Positions 22,768 through 34,600 of a stretch of DNA of 64,000 nucleotides are shown piece after piece. The position numbers and the translations under genes are program-made. A model generated the notes under the pieces. That model saw only the letters and a program-made list of their open reading frames with translations, was not told where the DNA came from and searched no databases. Origin of the DNA: Zantedeschia hybrid cultivar (lineage: Eukaryota; Streptophyta; Magnoliopsida; Alismatales; Araceae); assembly GCA_030544215.1 (NCBI GenBank), contig JARZZO010000011.1:7116001-7180000 (forward strand). Reading direction: 5' to 3'. How positions within the stretch are numbered: position 1 is the first letter of the stretch; the number at the start of each line of letters is the position of its first letter.

Positions 22768-24258
22768 TTCTTCAATTTGCTCTCCACTTTTAAGTTCATA
22801 GCTTTCGCGGTAGGTTCATCAATGTTAACCACCAAATAAAAGGCCTACTCGGGAAGACTGTCTAATTCTCCGGAGAGGATCAGTTGAAACCCCCTAATTG
22901 TTTTTGCGAGGCCAACAAATTTTCCTGGGGAACTAGTAAATACTTCCGTTACAAAGAAGGGTTGTGATAAGAAACGCTCAATTTTTCGTGCTCTTGCTAT
23001 AGTTAAACGATCCTCTTCGGATAATTCGTCTAATCCAATGATAGCTATAATGTCCTGCAGTTCTTTGTAACGTTGTAAAGTTTGCTTAACTTGTTGCGCA
23101 GTTTTATAATGTTCCTCATCAATGATCCGAGGTTGGAGCATAGTTGACGTTGAATCTAAAAGATTTACTGCTGGATAAATGTCTTTGGCAGCTAATACTC
23201 TTGATAGTACGGTAGTAGCATCTAAATGTGCAAATGTCGTAGCAGGAGTAGGATCAGTCAAATCGTCTGCAGGTACATAAACTGCTTGAATAGAAGTTAT
23301 AGATCCTTCTTTTGTAGACGTAATTTTTTCTTGCAAAGAACCCATTTCTGTACTAAGGGTAGGTTGATAACCCACCGCAGAAGGCATTCTCCCTAATAAG
23401 ACAGATACTTCTGATCCTGCTTGAACGAATCGAAAGATATTGTCAATGAATAGAAGTATGTTTTGTTTATTAACATCTCGGATATATTCCGCCATAGTTA
23501 GGACAGTCAAACCAACTCTCATACGAACTCCCAGTGGTTCATTCATCTGACCATAGACGAGAGCTACTTTTGATTCCGCAATATTTTGTTCATTAATCAC
23601 TCCAGATTCTTTTATTTCCTTGTAAAGATCATTTCCTTCACGAGTGCGTTCGCCTACTCCACCAAATAAGGATACACCCCCATGAGATTTAACAATGTTG
23701 TTGATTAATTCCATAATGAGTACTGTTTTACCCACTCCAGCTCCCCCAAATAGTCCAATTTTTCCTCCACGGCGATAAGGGGCTAAAAGATCCACTACTT
23801 TAATCCCTGTTTCAAAGATTGATAATTTCGTATCTAACTGTATAAAGGTCGGTGCGGATCTATGAATAGGAGATGTTGTGCGAGTATCTACATGACCTAA
23901 ATTATCAACAGGCTGGCCAAGAACGTTGAAAATTCGTCTGAGAGTTGCTCCACCGAATGGAACACTTAGAGGAGCTCCCGTGTCAATCACTTCCATTCCT
24001 CTCGTTAGACCATCTGTAGCACTCATAGCTACAGTTCTAACTCGATTATTCCCTAATAATTGCTGTACCTCACAAGTTACTTCAATTTGTTGACCGACGG
24101 TATCTCGTCTCTTGACTACCAAAGCATTATAAATATTTGGCATTTTGCCTGGGAAAAAGCGACATCCAGTACTGGGCCAATAATTTGAGCAATACCCCTT
24201 AGATTTTTTTCTTCAAGTGTAGAAACTGCATATCGGAAGTAGTAGGATTGATTTTCAT
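22764..24258 (-). pseudogene. atpB: Plastid-derived atpB copy with one stop and two frameshifts
   Basis: Beta subunit of plastid ATP synthase. The region is 1,495 bp, exactly two less than a 498-codon atpB plus stop. The start ATG is at 24256-24258, then two single-base deletions (about 24220-24235 and about 24150-24160) break the first 40 codons. An open stretch from 24143 keeps the Walker A GGAGVGKT and GERTREGND blocks. A TAG at 22845-22847 replaces the Gln codon expected after SLPE, cutting off about 26 codons, after which the frame runs on to TGA at the ATGA overlap with atpE. Several conserved residues are changed in the direction expected from cytosine deamination (for example Ala to Val, Pro to Leu). 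Confidence 0.9.
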
Positions 24259-25042
24259 AATCATGATAAAGTGAAATATGTCGAAATTTTGGGGAATATT
24301 TCCGAATAAAAAAATGTCCGATAGCAAGTTGATCAGTTAATTCAATAATAAATGAAAGTTAGCACTTGATTTAGTTGGTACCATCCAACTGAATCTAATT
24401 TACTCATTCAATGAATGAATTTTCAAGTTTAACCACACTTTTTCGAAAAAAAAAGATAAAGCGGATGAAGATGAATAAGAAGCGCGAAGAAGTGTGTTTC
24501 TTTTACATAGATAATCCCATACATATCAAATTTTATAATTTATGTAATTGTGTAATAAGTATTTTGGTTCATTCCAAATCACTTTACTACTTTAGTACTA
24601 CAAATCGATTCAAAATAGAATGCTTTTTGCCTTAAATTTTATTGTTTCTTAGTTAGAGAGTACGTCGGGATAGTAGAGATCTAACTAAAGTTTCTAATTT
24701 TGTTTAGTATGGAAACACTTTTTTTATATTTCGGTTCCTAGCAATTCAAGAGATTGAATCAATTAAGAATTATATCAATTTTAGAAAATAATATAAATCT
24801 AGGATAGGACAAGAAGAGAGAAGATAATCGTTCGATGCATTAGATTATGTTTACATATTCGAGTCAATAGCCGCAATAATCCTCTACCCGAATGAATTTG
24901 ATTAAAAAAAAACTTCCAATAGAATATACTAGAAATCCCACGGCCTTTTAACTAATGCGCCTATACGTATGTTATATCGTTAACGCTAAGAAAAAAAAAT
25001 GCTTATTTTGCTTAAGAAGTTATAGTGGACGAATTGACAATT
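24259..25042. other. Plastid atpB upstream spacer, right part of the insert
   Basis: AT-rich sequence upstream of atpB that in plastid genomes separates it from rbcL. No rbcL coding sequence is reached before the flanking repeat begins. Confidence 0.6.
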
Positions 25043-25159
25043 CAAATTTCTTCTCATTTTTAATATGATAAAATTATAATTTATTATAAAATTAATTTAT
25101 TATATTCTGTTAACGGCGTTTGATAATACTTTTTAGATGTAAAATTTGACTACTATATT
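25043..25159. repeat. Right copy of 117-bp direct repeat flanking the plastid insert
   Basis: Aligns with 21993-22109 with five mismatches, three of them C in the left copy and T in the right. It ends 224 bp before the start codon of the RUG3-like gene. Confidence 0.88.
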
Positions 25160-25383
25160 GTAGTTAATAATTTTTGTTTAATTTATGCATGTAATACAAA
25201 TTTTCACATCGTGCCCAATGGACCTTAACGTGCCTGTGAATTGAGTATGGTAGCCAAGGAGTATAATTAATAAGGGCATGGATCAAATTCAAAGATTTCA
25301 ATGATATTTATTTAGAAAAGGACTCCTTATTCATCTTCCCCTCACGGACTTTCCAGAGCAACCGGCGAGACGACGCGGCGGCC

Positions 25384-25642
25384 ATGTGGAGGAAGGCGAC
25401 CCCCAGGGCTGTGGTCCTCTCTGCCGTGCGACTGCTCCGCCCGCCCCGCCGCCATCTCTCCGGGGCGCCGCCCGGGGTGCCGAGGCGGTTTGCGGCGCTG
25501 TGGGGGAATGGGGACCACGGGAGGCTGGGCCTCGGCGGCCTCGGCTCCCGGTGGACGCCCGCCGTCTGCCCTTTCTTCTCTGACGACGGCGACCTTCCCG
25601 TTTCTGTTGCCTGCGGCGGCGCCCACACGCTCTTCCTGACCG
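25384..25642 (+). CDS. RUG3: RUG3-like exon 1: targeting signal and first RCC1 blade
   Basis: GC-rich exon encoding MWRKATPRAVVLSAVRLLRP, then WGNGDHGRLGLGGLG and VSVACGGAHTLFLT, a complete first RCC1 blade. It ends ACC-G before GTACCA in phase 1. Confidence 0.85.
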
Positions 25643-28600
25643 GTACCAGCCCCTTCCTCTTCCTCCTCAGTCGCCGCAATATCTTTGCCTCCTCTTCGCT
25701 CTCGACGTGAGGATTGGTGGAGAGGAGCCCGAGGATGGGCCTGGATGTGGCAGCGCTCAGCTTGAGTTTCGAGAGCGAGAGCATCGGGAGGAATCCGCAA
25801 GGGCCGGAGCAACTTTCTTGTGAACTGATGCTTATATAGAAGAAGATCGCGGTGGGGATTGGAATAGTGAGGGATGGGGGTTTATGAGTATGGAAGTTGG
25901 TGGTCGATCCTGAAATTTTTATTTAATTCTTCCAAAAATCTTTTGAACGCTTTTAATTTTTTAATCATTTCTGCAGTTAGTTTTTTGAAAACTTATTGTG
26001 CTTGCTTAGAAACTAAAATTGTTTCCTTTCTCCCATTTCCTTCTGAGCCTTGACAAATTTGGATGATGCGTTTTTTCATAAGTGCATATCATAATCTGGT
26101 GAAAACAGGACTGTAAAAGTAGGGATTTCTAAATTTTGTGCCGTTTTCCTGCTTGAATTATTTTGTCAAACATTAGATTATTGGCTCATATAAAAGAGTA
26201 GATTCAAGGAGGTGTGCAAGAGGTGAACTTTGCCTATTTGTTATTATTGATGGCAGAATGTGATGGGAAAAAAGCATATAATGGGAAAAGGATGTGCAAG
26301 GAGCATGGGGAACATCTTCAGCCGAAAAGAGTCCTGTTGTTGCAAACTTAGTCATCAACATGGGCAGCCATCCTGCTTTCCTTGGAACTCAATTTTTTTT
26401 CTTCACATCATTTTTGCGGCTGTTCTTGCTTTGGAGTGCCTGTTTGGCTATGAAGTATTTTGGTTCTTTATGGAGCAACTTTCTCTAATTGGCCGCCATA
26501 ATATAAAATGGCTATCTGACCATGGCTCTGTGGTCTACATCATTGCCACCATTTTTGCAGTGTTCACGAGAATCTGAACTACTCTTGCATTTTCCAAATG
26601 GAATGCCAATGGTGGAATCAAATATATCTTGATCTTGGCTTTGGAACATGCGCTGGCCGGTTTCGGTGCACCTAGTTGGGATTCCAAAATTCTTACTTGC
26701 AGTACTTCCAATTTTCAAAAGAGTGTTGATACCCATTGTAGCTGGACATGGCTCAATGAGGGAGATTCTAGTGAAATTATGAACAGTCTTGGCGGAATCA
26801 GGCTTAACATGGTTTTCTAAGGTTGAACCTCTCATTTTGTCCTAGTATCACTGATTGACTACGATGTACTAAAACCAAATTTCAACTGATATTTTAGGTA
26901 GATGATGGCAAATTTCAACTGATATTTTAGGGAGATGATGGCAAATCACATGCAACCATCAAGAAAGCATCAACCATTTAATTGGATTCATTTCACTTAA
27001 AAAGCATTTTCACTCGAGCTGACACAATTGAATCACCCTCGGGTCCAAGAATGCTAAGAATACTTGAGGATAGCATGTGGGATCAACTTTACAACTAGTT
27101 GATTTTTGATAGCAGGAAATTCAACTTCTTCCACTTTAGCCATTCTCCTTTTAAGAATAGCTTTAACCATTCGTTTAGAGTGGGGGACTTTCCGTGTTGG
27201 CCCTGGGGGTTTGCAGAATATTAGTTCAATAGCCAAAGCAGACCAAAGAAGGTTAGTTTAGTGACCCGTGGAGATCGACCAAGGAGCCGGTATCTATTGA
27301 AATACATGCCATATATCTTTCTTTCCAATAATGAGTTAGAAGCTCTTAAACTTCCATGTATCTCTTTTGAGCACCTACACATTAGGATAGGTAAAGAGTA
27401 TATGAGATTCCCCCAGTATGCATCATGCCACATCACATAATTGGACATGTTGACTTGACAAAGTTGGGCTATGATCACTCTTTGTTCATGATCTACTTCC
27501 TCTCTTGATAGGCAGGTACTTCTTAGAGTTCATCTTTTACATTGTGAGAGTAGCATGGATTGGGAGCAAGATCCCTTTTTGTCTTGGTGGTGGTTAATTG
27601 ATGGCTTTTTTGTTTTTGGTGGATCTATTAGTGTTGGTGCTCTGATAGACTGTAAGCCTTAATTATTGGATGTACATCATGTATTTTATTACTCAATAAA
27701 GTTGGTGGTATATCCCGTCTTCTTCCAAAGAGAAGTGCCTCTTGAATTTCCAAGTCTATACTTACCCAGCAGGGATATACATTTTTGAGGAACATATCAG
27801 ATTTACAATCTCGCTTCCCTCACCTTAGCAGGCAAACTGGGCTGCCCCTTCTTGAGGCCACAACAATATGGTTGTTTGAGTTAGGGCAAGCCTCCAACTG
27901 CTTGCTAAACTAGGACATCGCGAAGTTCATAGTTGTCTGAGGATTAGAACAAGCCATGTAAATGCTGATGCATCTAACAGATGCCACTCCAATTGAATTG
28001 GAGACCTTGGGAGCAAGGAATGAAGGATTGGGGATCAAGCACAAATCAGTTTGGTCCTGACCGACCGAATTGAATCCTGAGCCGATTTGAGCCTTGTTCT
28101 TCTTCTTGTCCATAAAAAATACAAATTTTGGAATCCAAAAGATGTAAACTTACATGGAGACTTGTAGAGTTACATGAATTGGCAAAAATTCTCTATTGCC
28201 CAAGCTTTAGGGTAACATGAAAATTTATATTCTTTTGTCAAACTTTCATATTTATCCTTAATGGACCTATCACAAGAAAATATAAATTCATACATGTGCA
28301 ACACTCAAAATTGATGAATCATTTGCATCCAATGTGATCATCATTTGACACAGATTACCACCAACACCCTAGATTCGATTCATTGGGATCAGCAGAGCTC
28401 AGGGGGACCAATAGGAATCCCAATTTTGAAGACACAGATCAAAGATCTTGGGAATGGGGATGAGATGATTGCATCTAATGGGCTCTTATGCCATATCGAA
28501 GTCGTTAGAATGTCTACTTTGGAGCTGAGCAGTTGCATTTACTGTAGAGAGCTGTTCCCCAAAGCCAAACTTAAGAACAAATGAGGAAAAAAGAGAAGAC

Positions 28601-31600
28601 TGAAAGAGAGAGTTGGAGAGAGAAAGAGAGTGCTGAGAGAGAGAGAGAGGAGTGAGAACGGCTTGCGATGGGGATGGGAATGGCCAAATGGGGGGCTATT
28701 TATAGCTCCCAAGCCATCTCTAACCCCCAACTAGGTGTTGGAGGTTGTCTAGGCACATTCTAGAGTTGGTATCCAATGGCTAGCTTAACTAGCCATTGGA
28801 GCCATGACGGCTAGTTGGGATCAGCCGATCTGGGGGCTGAACAGCTTGGTATTGATAGAGCTGGACTGGGATCGGACTGGTTCAGCTAGAAACTGATCGC
28901 ATCGGCTGATCTGATCCAAAATCAGGCACCCCATGCTTGGGAGAAGAGAATCCTTGGAGCAGACATTCTACCCATCTGATTCTCATGTAAAGAAACCTAT
29001 TGGTACATAATTTTACTGTTTTGTGTTGTATGGCACCAAAGAAGTTGGTTTTGCAAGATGATAAGCCTGCACCACTGATGTTATTATAAAGTCACATTTT
29101 CAAAGCACTGTGTAACTGTCTGAAACTATAAAGTCACATGTTCAATGCACTGAGTTACTGTCTGAAACTTTAGATATACTATTTTGATTTTATTTTCTGC
29201 TTCTTCAGTAGGTGTTAACAAATTCTGTATAATTCTTTTGGACAGAGAAGGGTCATGTTTATGCAACTGGTCTGAACAATTTTGGGCAATTGGGCATTAT
29301 GACTGATACAAATCATGCACTAGTATGTAGCTGATTTCTTTTCCCACTTTCATTTGTAGATAAGCTCTGAAGAATTTTATTTTCCTTTCCATGTTCATTA
29401 ATTTGGTTGCCTTTTTTTTACTTTGTATTAAGATTATCTTCATGTCATTTGACCCTGTTTATAAGCAATGTTTCCTTACTAATTTTCAAGTTCCTGGACT
29501 TAAAGATAATCATTGAATTGATGATCTCAACTCGATTCGATGTTATGTTTTAAAATCTAAGGTATTGTGACTGAGCAATGCATGTTTCCATCTAAGTGGC
29601 AATTAGCAAACCTAGCCCCCAATCCTGGTCTTAAAGGTTGCTTGAGGTTTGGTGTAGTGGCTCGATCCAACCCTTGTGAGGTATATCCGCTTTGGGCCAA
29701 TTCCTCGAAAAGGCCGCTCACAAGTTATGGATACGGCCCCTTCATATATAACCCAGTAACTTTTTTTCATTTTCTGATATATGACTAATCCGGTTTATTT
29801 CCGCCTTAACCGCCATGGTAGCTCTACACCATGGCTACTCCATAGGGTGGTGGCTCCACATCGCTTCACTTGCGGATAGCCCTTTCTTATGGGTGGTCCT
29901 TTCTTATGGGTAGCCCTTTCCTGCTGCCCAACTTGTAACTGGGTCATTACATGTCCACCAGCTTTTATGTGGTTCATCCTTGAACCAGCTTATATCGTAT
30001 TACATGGGCCTACTTTGGTACCATTCTATAATGACTCGATCCAATTCTTGTGAGGTGTTGTCTGCTTTGGGCCAAGCCCGCACAATTTTGAAAGGCGCCT
30101 CACAAGTTATGGATACGGCCCCTTCACATATTGTTTAATAACTTTTTCCTATTTTCTGATGCAAGACTAATCCGGTTCATTCCCGCTTCAGCTCCAAATG
30201 CAGTGGTAGCTCCACACTATGGCAGCTCCATACCGTTTCACTTGGGGGTAGCATTTTTCTACTAGTAGTCTTTTTCTATGGGTATCTCTGTCCTTCTACC
30301 TAGCTCATGACTAGGTCGTTACAGGCCCAACCAGCTTCCGCATGGTTCATCCCCGAACCAGCCCATATTGTACTACACGAGTCCTATTTTGATACCAATC
30401 TGTAATGACCTAATCCAACTCTTGTGAGATGTCATCTGCTTTGAGCTAAGTCCACACAGTTTCGTCCTCAAAGGGCTCCTCACAAGTTATGGATACGACC
30501 ACTTCATATTTAGCTTAGTAATTTTTTTCCGTTTTCCTATACATAACTAATATGTTCATTCCCGTCCCAGCCTCCAGACGTAGTGGTAGCTCCACACCAT
30601 GGTGGCTCCACATCGCTGCACTTGCAGGTACCCCTTTCCTACATGCATCTCTTTCCTATCGGTATCCCTCTCCTCCTACTTGACTCATGAATGGGTCATT
30701 ACATCTTGTCACTCCACATCAATAATTGGGCCACGGTCCTTGACCCCCATCCTGACAAGGGTCTTGGTCTTAAAAAAGAGAAAATGAAAGAGTATGAAGC
30801 GAGTATTCTTGCACCACATCCACAATCATAAAATTGTCATTCCATGGTCTTCTCTCTTCCCGAGTTAACATACTTCGTACATACACCGGACGTATGTACG
30901 TACACACACATATATAGAGAAATAGAGCCTTATACTTCAATTTCATAGATATGATTGACACTTCCACTCATCTATAATCTTGCAACATGCATCTCTAAAT
31001 GTTATATACTCAAACTAAGGGTGTGTATCATACAAAACCCATTTTACAAGTTAAACTGTAGGTTTATACCATGTTCTTTATTTGACAACGCCTCTAGGAT
31101 TTACAATTGCTTAATCAATGAGGTAAACACATGCAAGCCTATTCAAAATCAAAACTCCATTGATAGTGGTAATACAATCATTTTTATGTGAAAACTAAAT
31201 GTAAAAGATAGCCCCTATTACACCCTTAAACTTATCCTTGAAATAAGGGTAGTTGATCATATGACTCAAGCAAAACTGTTGCAGTAAATACCATGCTACA
31301 GCATGGTTTAATTTGACATATCTCATGACCATTATTTAAAAAAGCCTCAGGGCAAGGCCCTAGAGAAACGTCTTGAGGCTTGCACCTCACACTATTTACT
31401 TGAGGCGTACGCCTCCTTTTGTTGAGGCATGCATGTTTAGCCATTTACTTGAGGATTATGCCTTTAGACCATAAGACGATGAGATGCTTTAAGATAGATC
31501 TAAGGCTAATGTCACCTTTATTGTTTTTATAATATGATTCAATTATGACAATTCTACTACATAAACAAAATAAGAGAGTTTGAACTGAACCCAACTCTTC

Positions 31601-34600
31601 TACTTCCAACACCGAAGGAGAGGACAATAATTGTGGTAGTTCATGCTTCGATGCCAACTAGTAGTCTATAGCTTTCACCCCATTCATTTGTATAGGCCCT
31701 ATCCTTAAGTTGTGATAGTATTACCAATGACAAATCAGCATTATTTAATTTTTTTGGATAGTTTTAAAACTCTTTATCTCAAATAGTGAGGCTTATGCCT
31801 CATTGCGTTTCAATGCTTACGCATTGTAAGGCTTTTGAAAAGCACCACATGACCGCCTCAAGCCCTTATAAGCTATGCTCATGACAGGTTATTATTCACG
31901 TCACTGGCGCCCAAAACGGTTCCATCCCACGCATTAAATAATTTAAATTTCATATGACAATGCGATTAATTGCAAAATAGGTGGCTTAAGACGTGTGGCA
32001 GGTTATGATATGTGAAACAAATTTCAAAACACTCTCTTATGCGTAAATTCAAGCTAAACAATCCTTCCTACTCAAAATAATTTTGACAGCATCTTCCCTA
32101 TTTGAGGCTTGAATCCCTCTCAAAAGATGGTTGGAAAAACAAAGAAATGAATAGATCATCGCAAGACACACGGGGGGAAAAGGGGTGGGTCTCCTACCTC
32201 TAAACGTAGACCCCAACAACCACCGAGCTTGCCTTGAAGTCCCTGTGAACCAACCTTGCTTCCAGCTGATTTCAACGCCAAGATATGCAAAGAAGAGAGC
32301 TTTTCCTCAATTTCTGAGATTTTTTCAGAATTTTCCTGATTCTCCAAACCTCCCTCACACTTCTAGGGCCTTCCCCCACAAAGAGAAACACTTCCCCAAA
32401 CCTCCTCTCTATCCGCTTTCTCCTCCTCTTCCTCTCTCTCAGCCTCCTGCTGTGTGCATACAGCACAATTGGGGGAAGGCTGGCCGCATCCTACCTTTTA
32501 TGGGATTGATTCTGTGCACTCCATCGGCATCACCAGCATGCCGCCTCTTCGTCGACCAGCCAGCGGCCATCATCCCTGCCGCTGGTGTGATGTTCCCTGC
32601 TGTCTGAAGATCATCCGTCCATCGTTGGCTCTCTGTCATCCTCATCTGCCGTCACCAACCGTCCCGGCAACTGTCTGGCCTTGCTTATCGAGGCCATTTG
32701 TCCTAGAATACCCTGTCGTTTGTGACGGCTGTACAAACAATGAGCAAACTTGGAGATGCAGTTCACAGAGCCCATAGATCGATTCTTGCTCGTTCATCAT
32801 CTGTACTTGCCCGCAGACATGACTTCCTCAGTCTTCTACACCATCCCAACAAGGCACATGCAACCCTTGTGTTCAATAATGGGTTGGAGGAAAATTTTAT
32901 TTTACATATAATTGTTGATTTACTCTCTAAGACTAGAGAAATTATGCTAGATAGTGATCGAACATTTGTGGAATTCTTTGGGCCCTTCAAAGGAGTTTTT
33001 CACGTTGATGGGGCATGGTGTACCCAAGGAATTCCGGATCGGATCGGGTCCCCGAATCGGGACCCGCCGATCCCGATCCGACTCGGATCGGATCGGCCGA
33101 GTCGGCCGATCCAGATGAAGTCTGGCCAGTCCGACTCGGCCAGATTAAAAAATAATAAAAAATTAAAAAAAATCAGAAAAAATCAGAAAAAATCAGAAAA
33201 AAATAAAAATAAAATCAGAAAAAATTACATACATATTATTCAATTGATGTACAATAAGAATGAATGCAATTCATGTACATCCATAAAAAACCCTAAACCC
33301 TAAACCCTAAACCCTAAAACCCTAAAACCCTAAACCCTAAACCCTAAAACCCTAAGCCTAAAACCCTAAACCCTAAACCCTAAACCCTAAACCCTAAACC
33401 CTAAACCCTTAACCCTTAACCCTAAACCCTAAACCCTAACCCTAAAACCCTAAACCCTTAACCCTTAACCCTAAACCCTAAACCCTAAACCCTAAACCCT
33501 AAACCCTAAACCCTAAACCCTAAACCCTAAACCCTTAACCCTTAACCCTTAACCCTTAACCCTTAACCCTTAACCCTTAACCCTTAAACCCTTAAACCCT
33601 TAAACCCTAAACCCTAAACCCTAAACCCTAAACCCTAAACCCTTAACCCCTAACCCTTAACCCTTAACCCAAAAACCCAAACCCTAAACCCTTAACCCTA
33701 AAACCTAAACCCTAAACCCTAAACCCTTAAACCTTAAGGGGGGGACCGAAATCGGCCCGAACCGGACCAGATCGGGTCCGGACCGGCCGATCTGGCCGGT
33801 CCGGCCCCGATCTGGCCGGTCCGGCCCCGATCTGGTCCGGTTCGGGCCGATTTCGGCCGTTTTTTTTTTTTTTTTCAAATCGGTGGGGGGGAACAGTGAA
33901 ATCCCCCCCGAATCGGATCGGAACCCGCCGATCCCGATCCGAATCGGCCGATTCGGATCGGAATCGGCCGATTCCGCAATCCATGGGTGTACCATCCTTA
34001 GCAAGCTAGGGCCACATATCCAAGTTAGTGGAGAATGGATGGAGGAACGACATGTCATCGTAGATCACGAGCGGCAAAGGTGCACCCTCCAACAGCCTTA
34101 CTTGAAAGAAAAATTCATTTTTCCAATCAAGTATTCTTCAAGTGTGTCCAAGCTTTAGCCTGAGGATGCAAGTAAGGTCGCGAAGTGTGAGGTTGACTCG
34201 ACGACCATCCTAACATATTTATGTTCTTTAAACACCACAAGCAATACATCATCATTGTCTCCACCCTAATCTTCTGTGAGGTCAGACTTTGATGTTCCCC
34301 TTGCCACATCAATTGTAGTGGTCCCTCTGCCTCCGCATCAAACTATCATGGTTGCAGCTGATCTTAGTTTGCTGGAGGATTATCTGTTCGTAGACTCGAT
34401 GAATAAGTAGGTTCAACCAACCATTCTCATAGACAGGAACCTTGCCACTAGGCCGCGTGCTTTTGATCTAGTGTGGTGTGCATTTGTTGATCATGCAGTA
34501 CACACTTGATGCAGTTATTAGTTCAAGATTTGCATTGTTGTTCTCACTTGTTGTAGTTACTATCGTGATCCCCCGACACTACAAAACTCGAGGACACATT

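Larger units (their letters stand above)
22110..25042. mobile_element. Nuclear insert of plastid DNA (NUPT): trnM-atpE-atpB
   Basis: Gene order and orientation are those of the plastid large single-copy region: trnM-CAU (+), atpE and atpB (-), then the spacer that in plastids leads to rbcL. The genes carry many substitutions, a nonsense codon and frameshifts, so this is a nuclear copy, not plastid DNA. It is bounded by the 117-bp direct repeats. Confidence 0.88.
25643..29245 (+). other. RUG3-like intron 1 (3.6 kb)
   Basis: Holds a 33-bp tandem duplication, unassigned low-copy sequence and the hAT-type element at 28014-28935. Open stretches at 26260-26835 and 27054-27478 match nothing I recognise. 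Confidence 0.6.
32722..34158 (+). pseudogene. Unidentified 155-codon frame split by a hAT-type element
   Basis: The left part (32722-33024) and right part (33994-34158) form one open frame if the insert and one copy of its 8-bp target duplication are removed, because the left ends and the right begins on codon boundaries. The left part contains LARRHDFLSLLHHPNKAH and FVEFFGPFKGVFHVDGAW; the right ILSKLGPHIQVSGEWMEE. I do not recognise a family. It could be an old retroelement piece, a gene fragment, or a chance frame. Confidence 0.35.

Noticed and set aside
22363..24143. Treating atpE and atpB as working nuclear genes
   Set aside because: Plastid gene order, no transit peptide, stop and frameshifts in atpB, and decay in trnM show a plastid insert.
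25308..25812. Two long minus-strand frames opposite RUG3 exon 1
   Set aside because: They are shadows of a GC-rich exon on the other strand.
26260..27478. Open frames in RUG3 intron 1
   Set aside because: No motif or family recognised and both strands are open over the same stretch; left as unassigned intron.
32185..32645. Open frames of 60-140 codons on both strands before the split frame
   Set aside because: They overlap each other, have no known motif, and their composition follows local CT-rich DNA.
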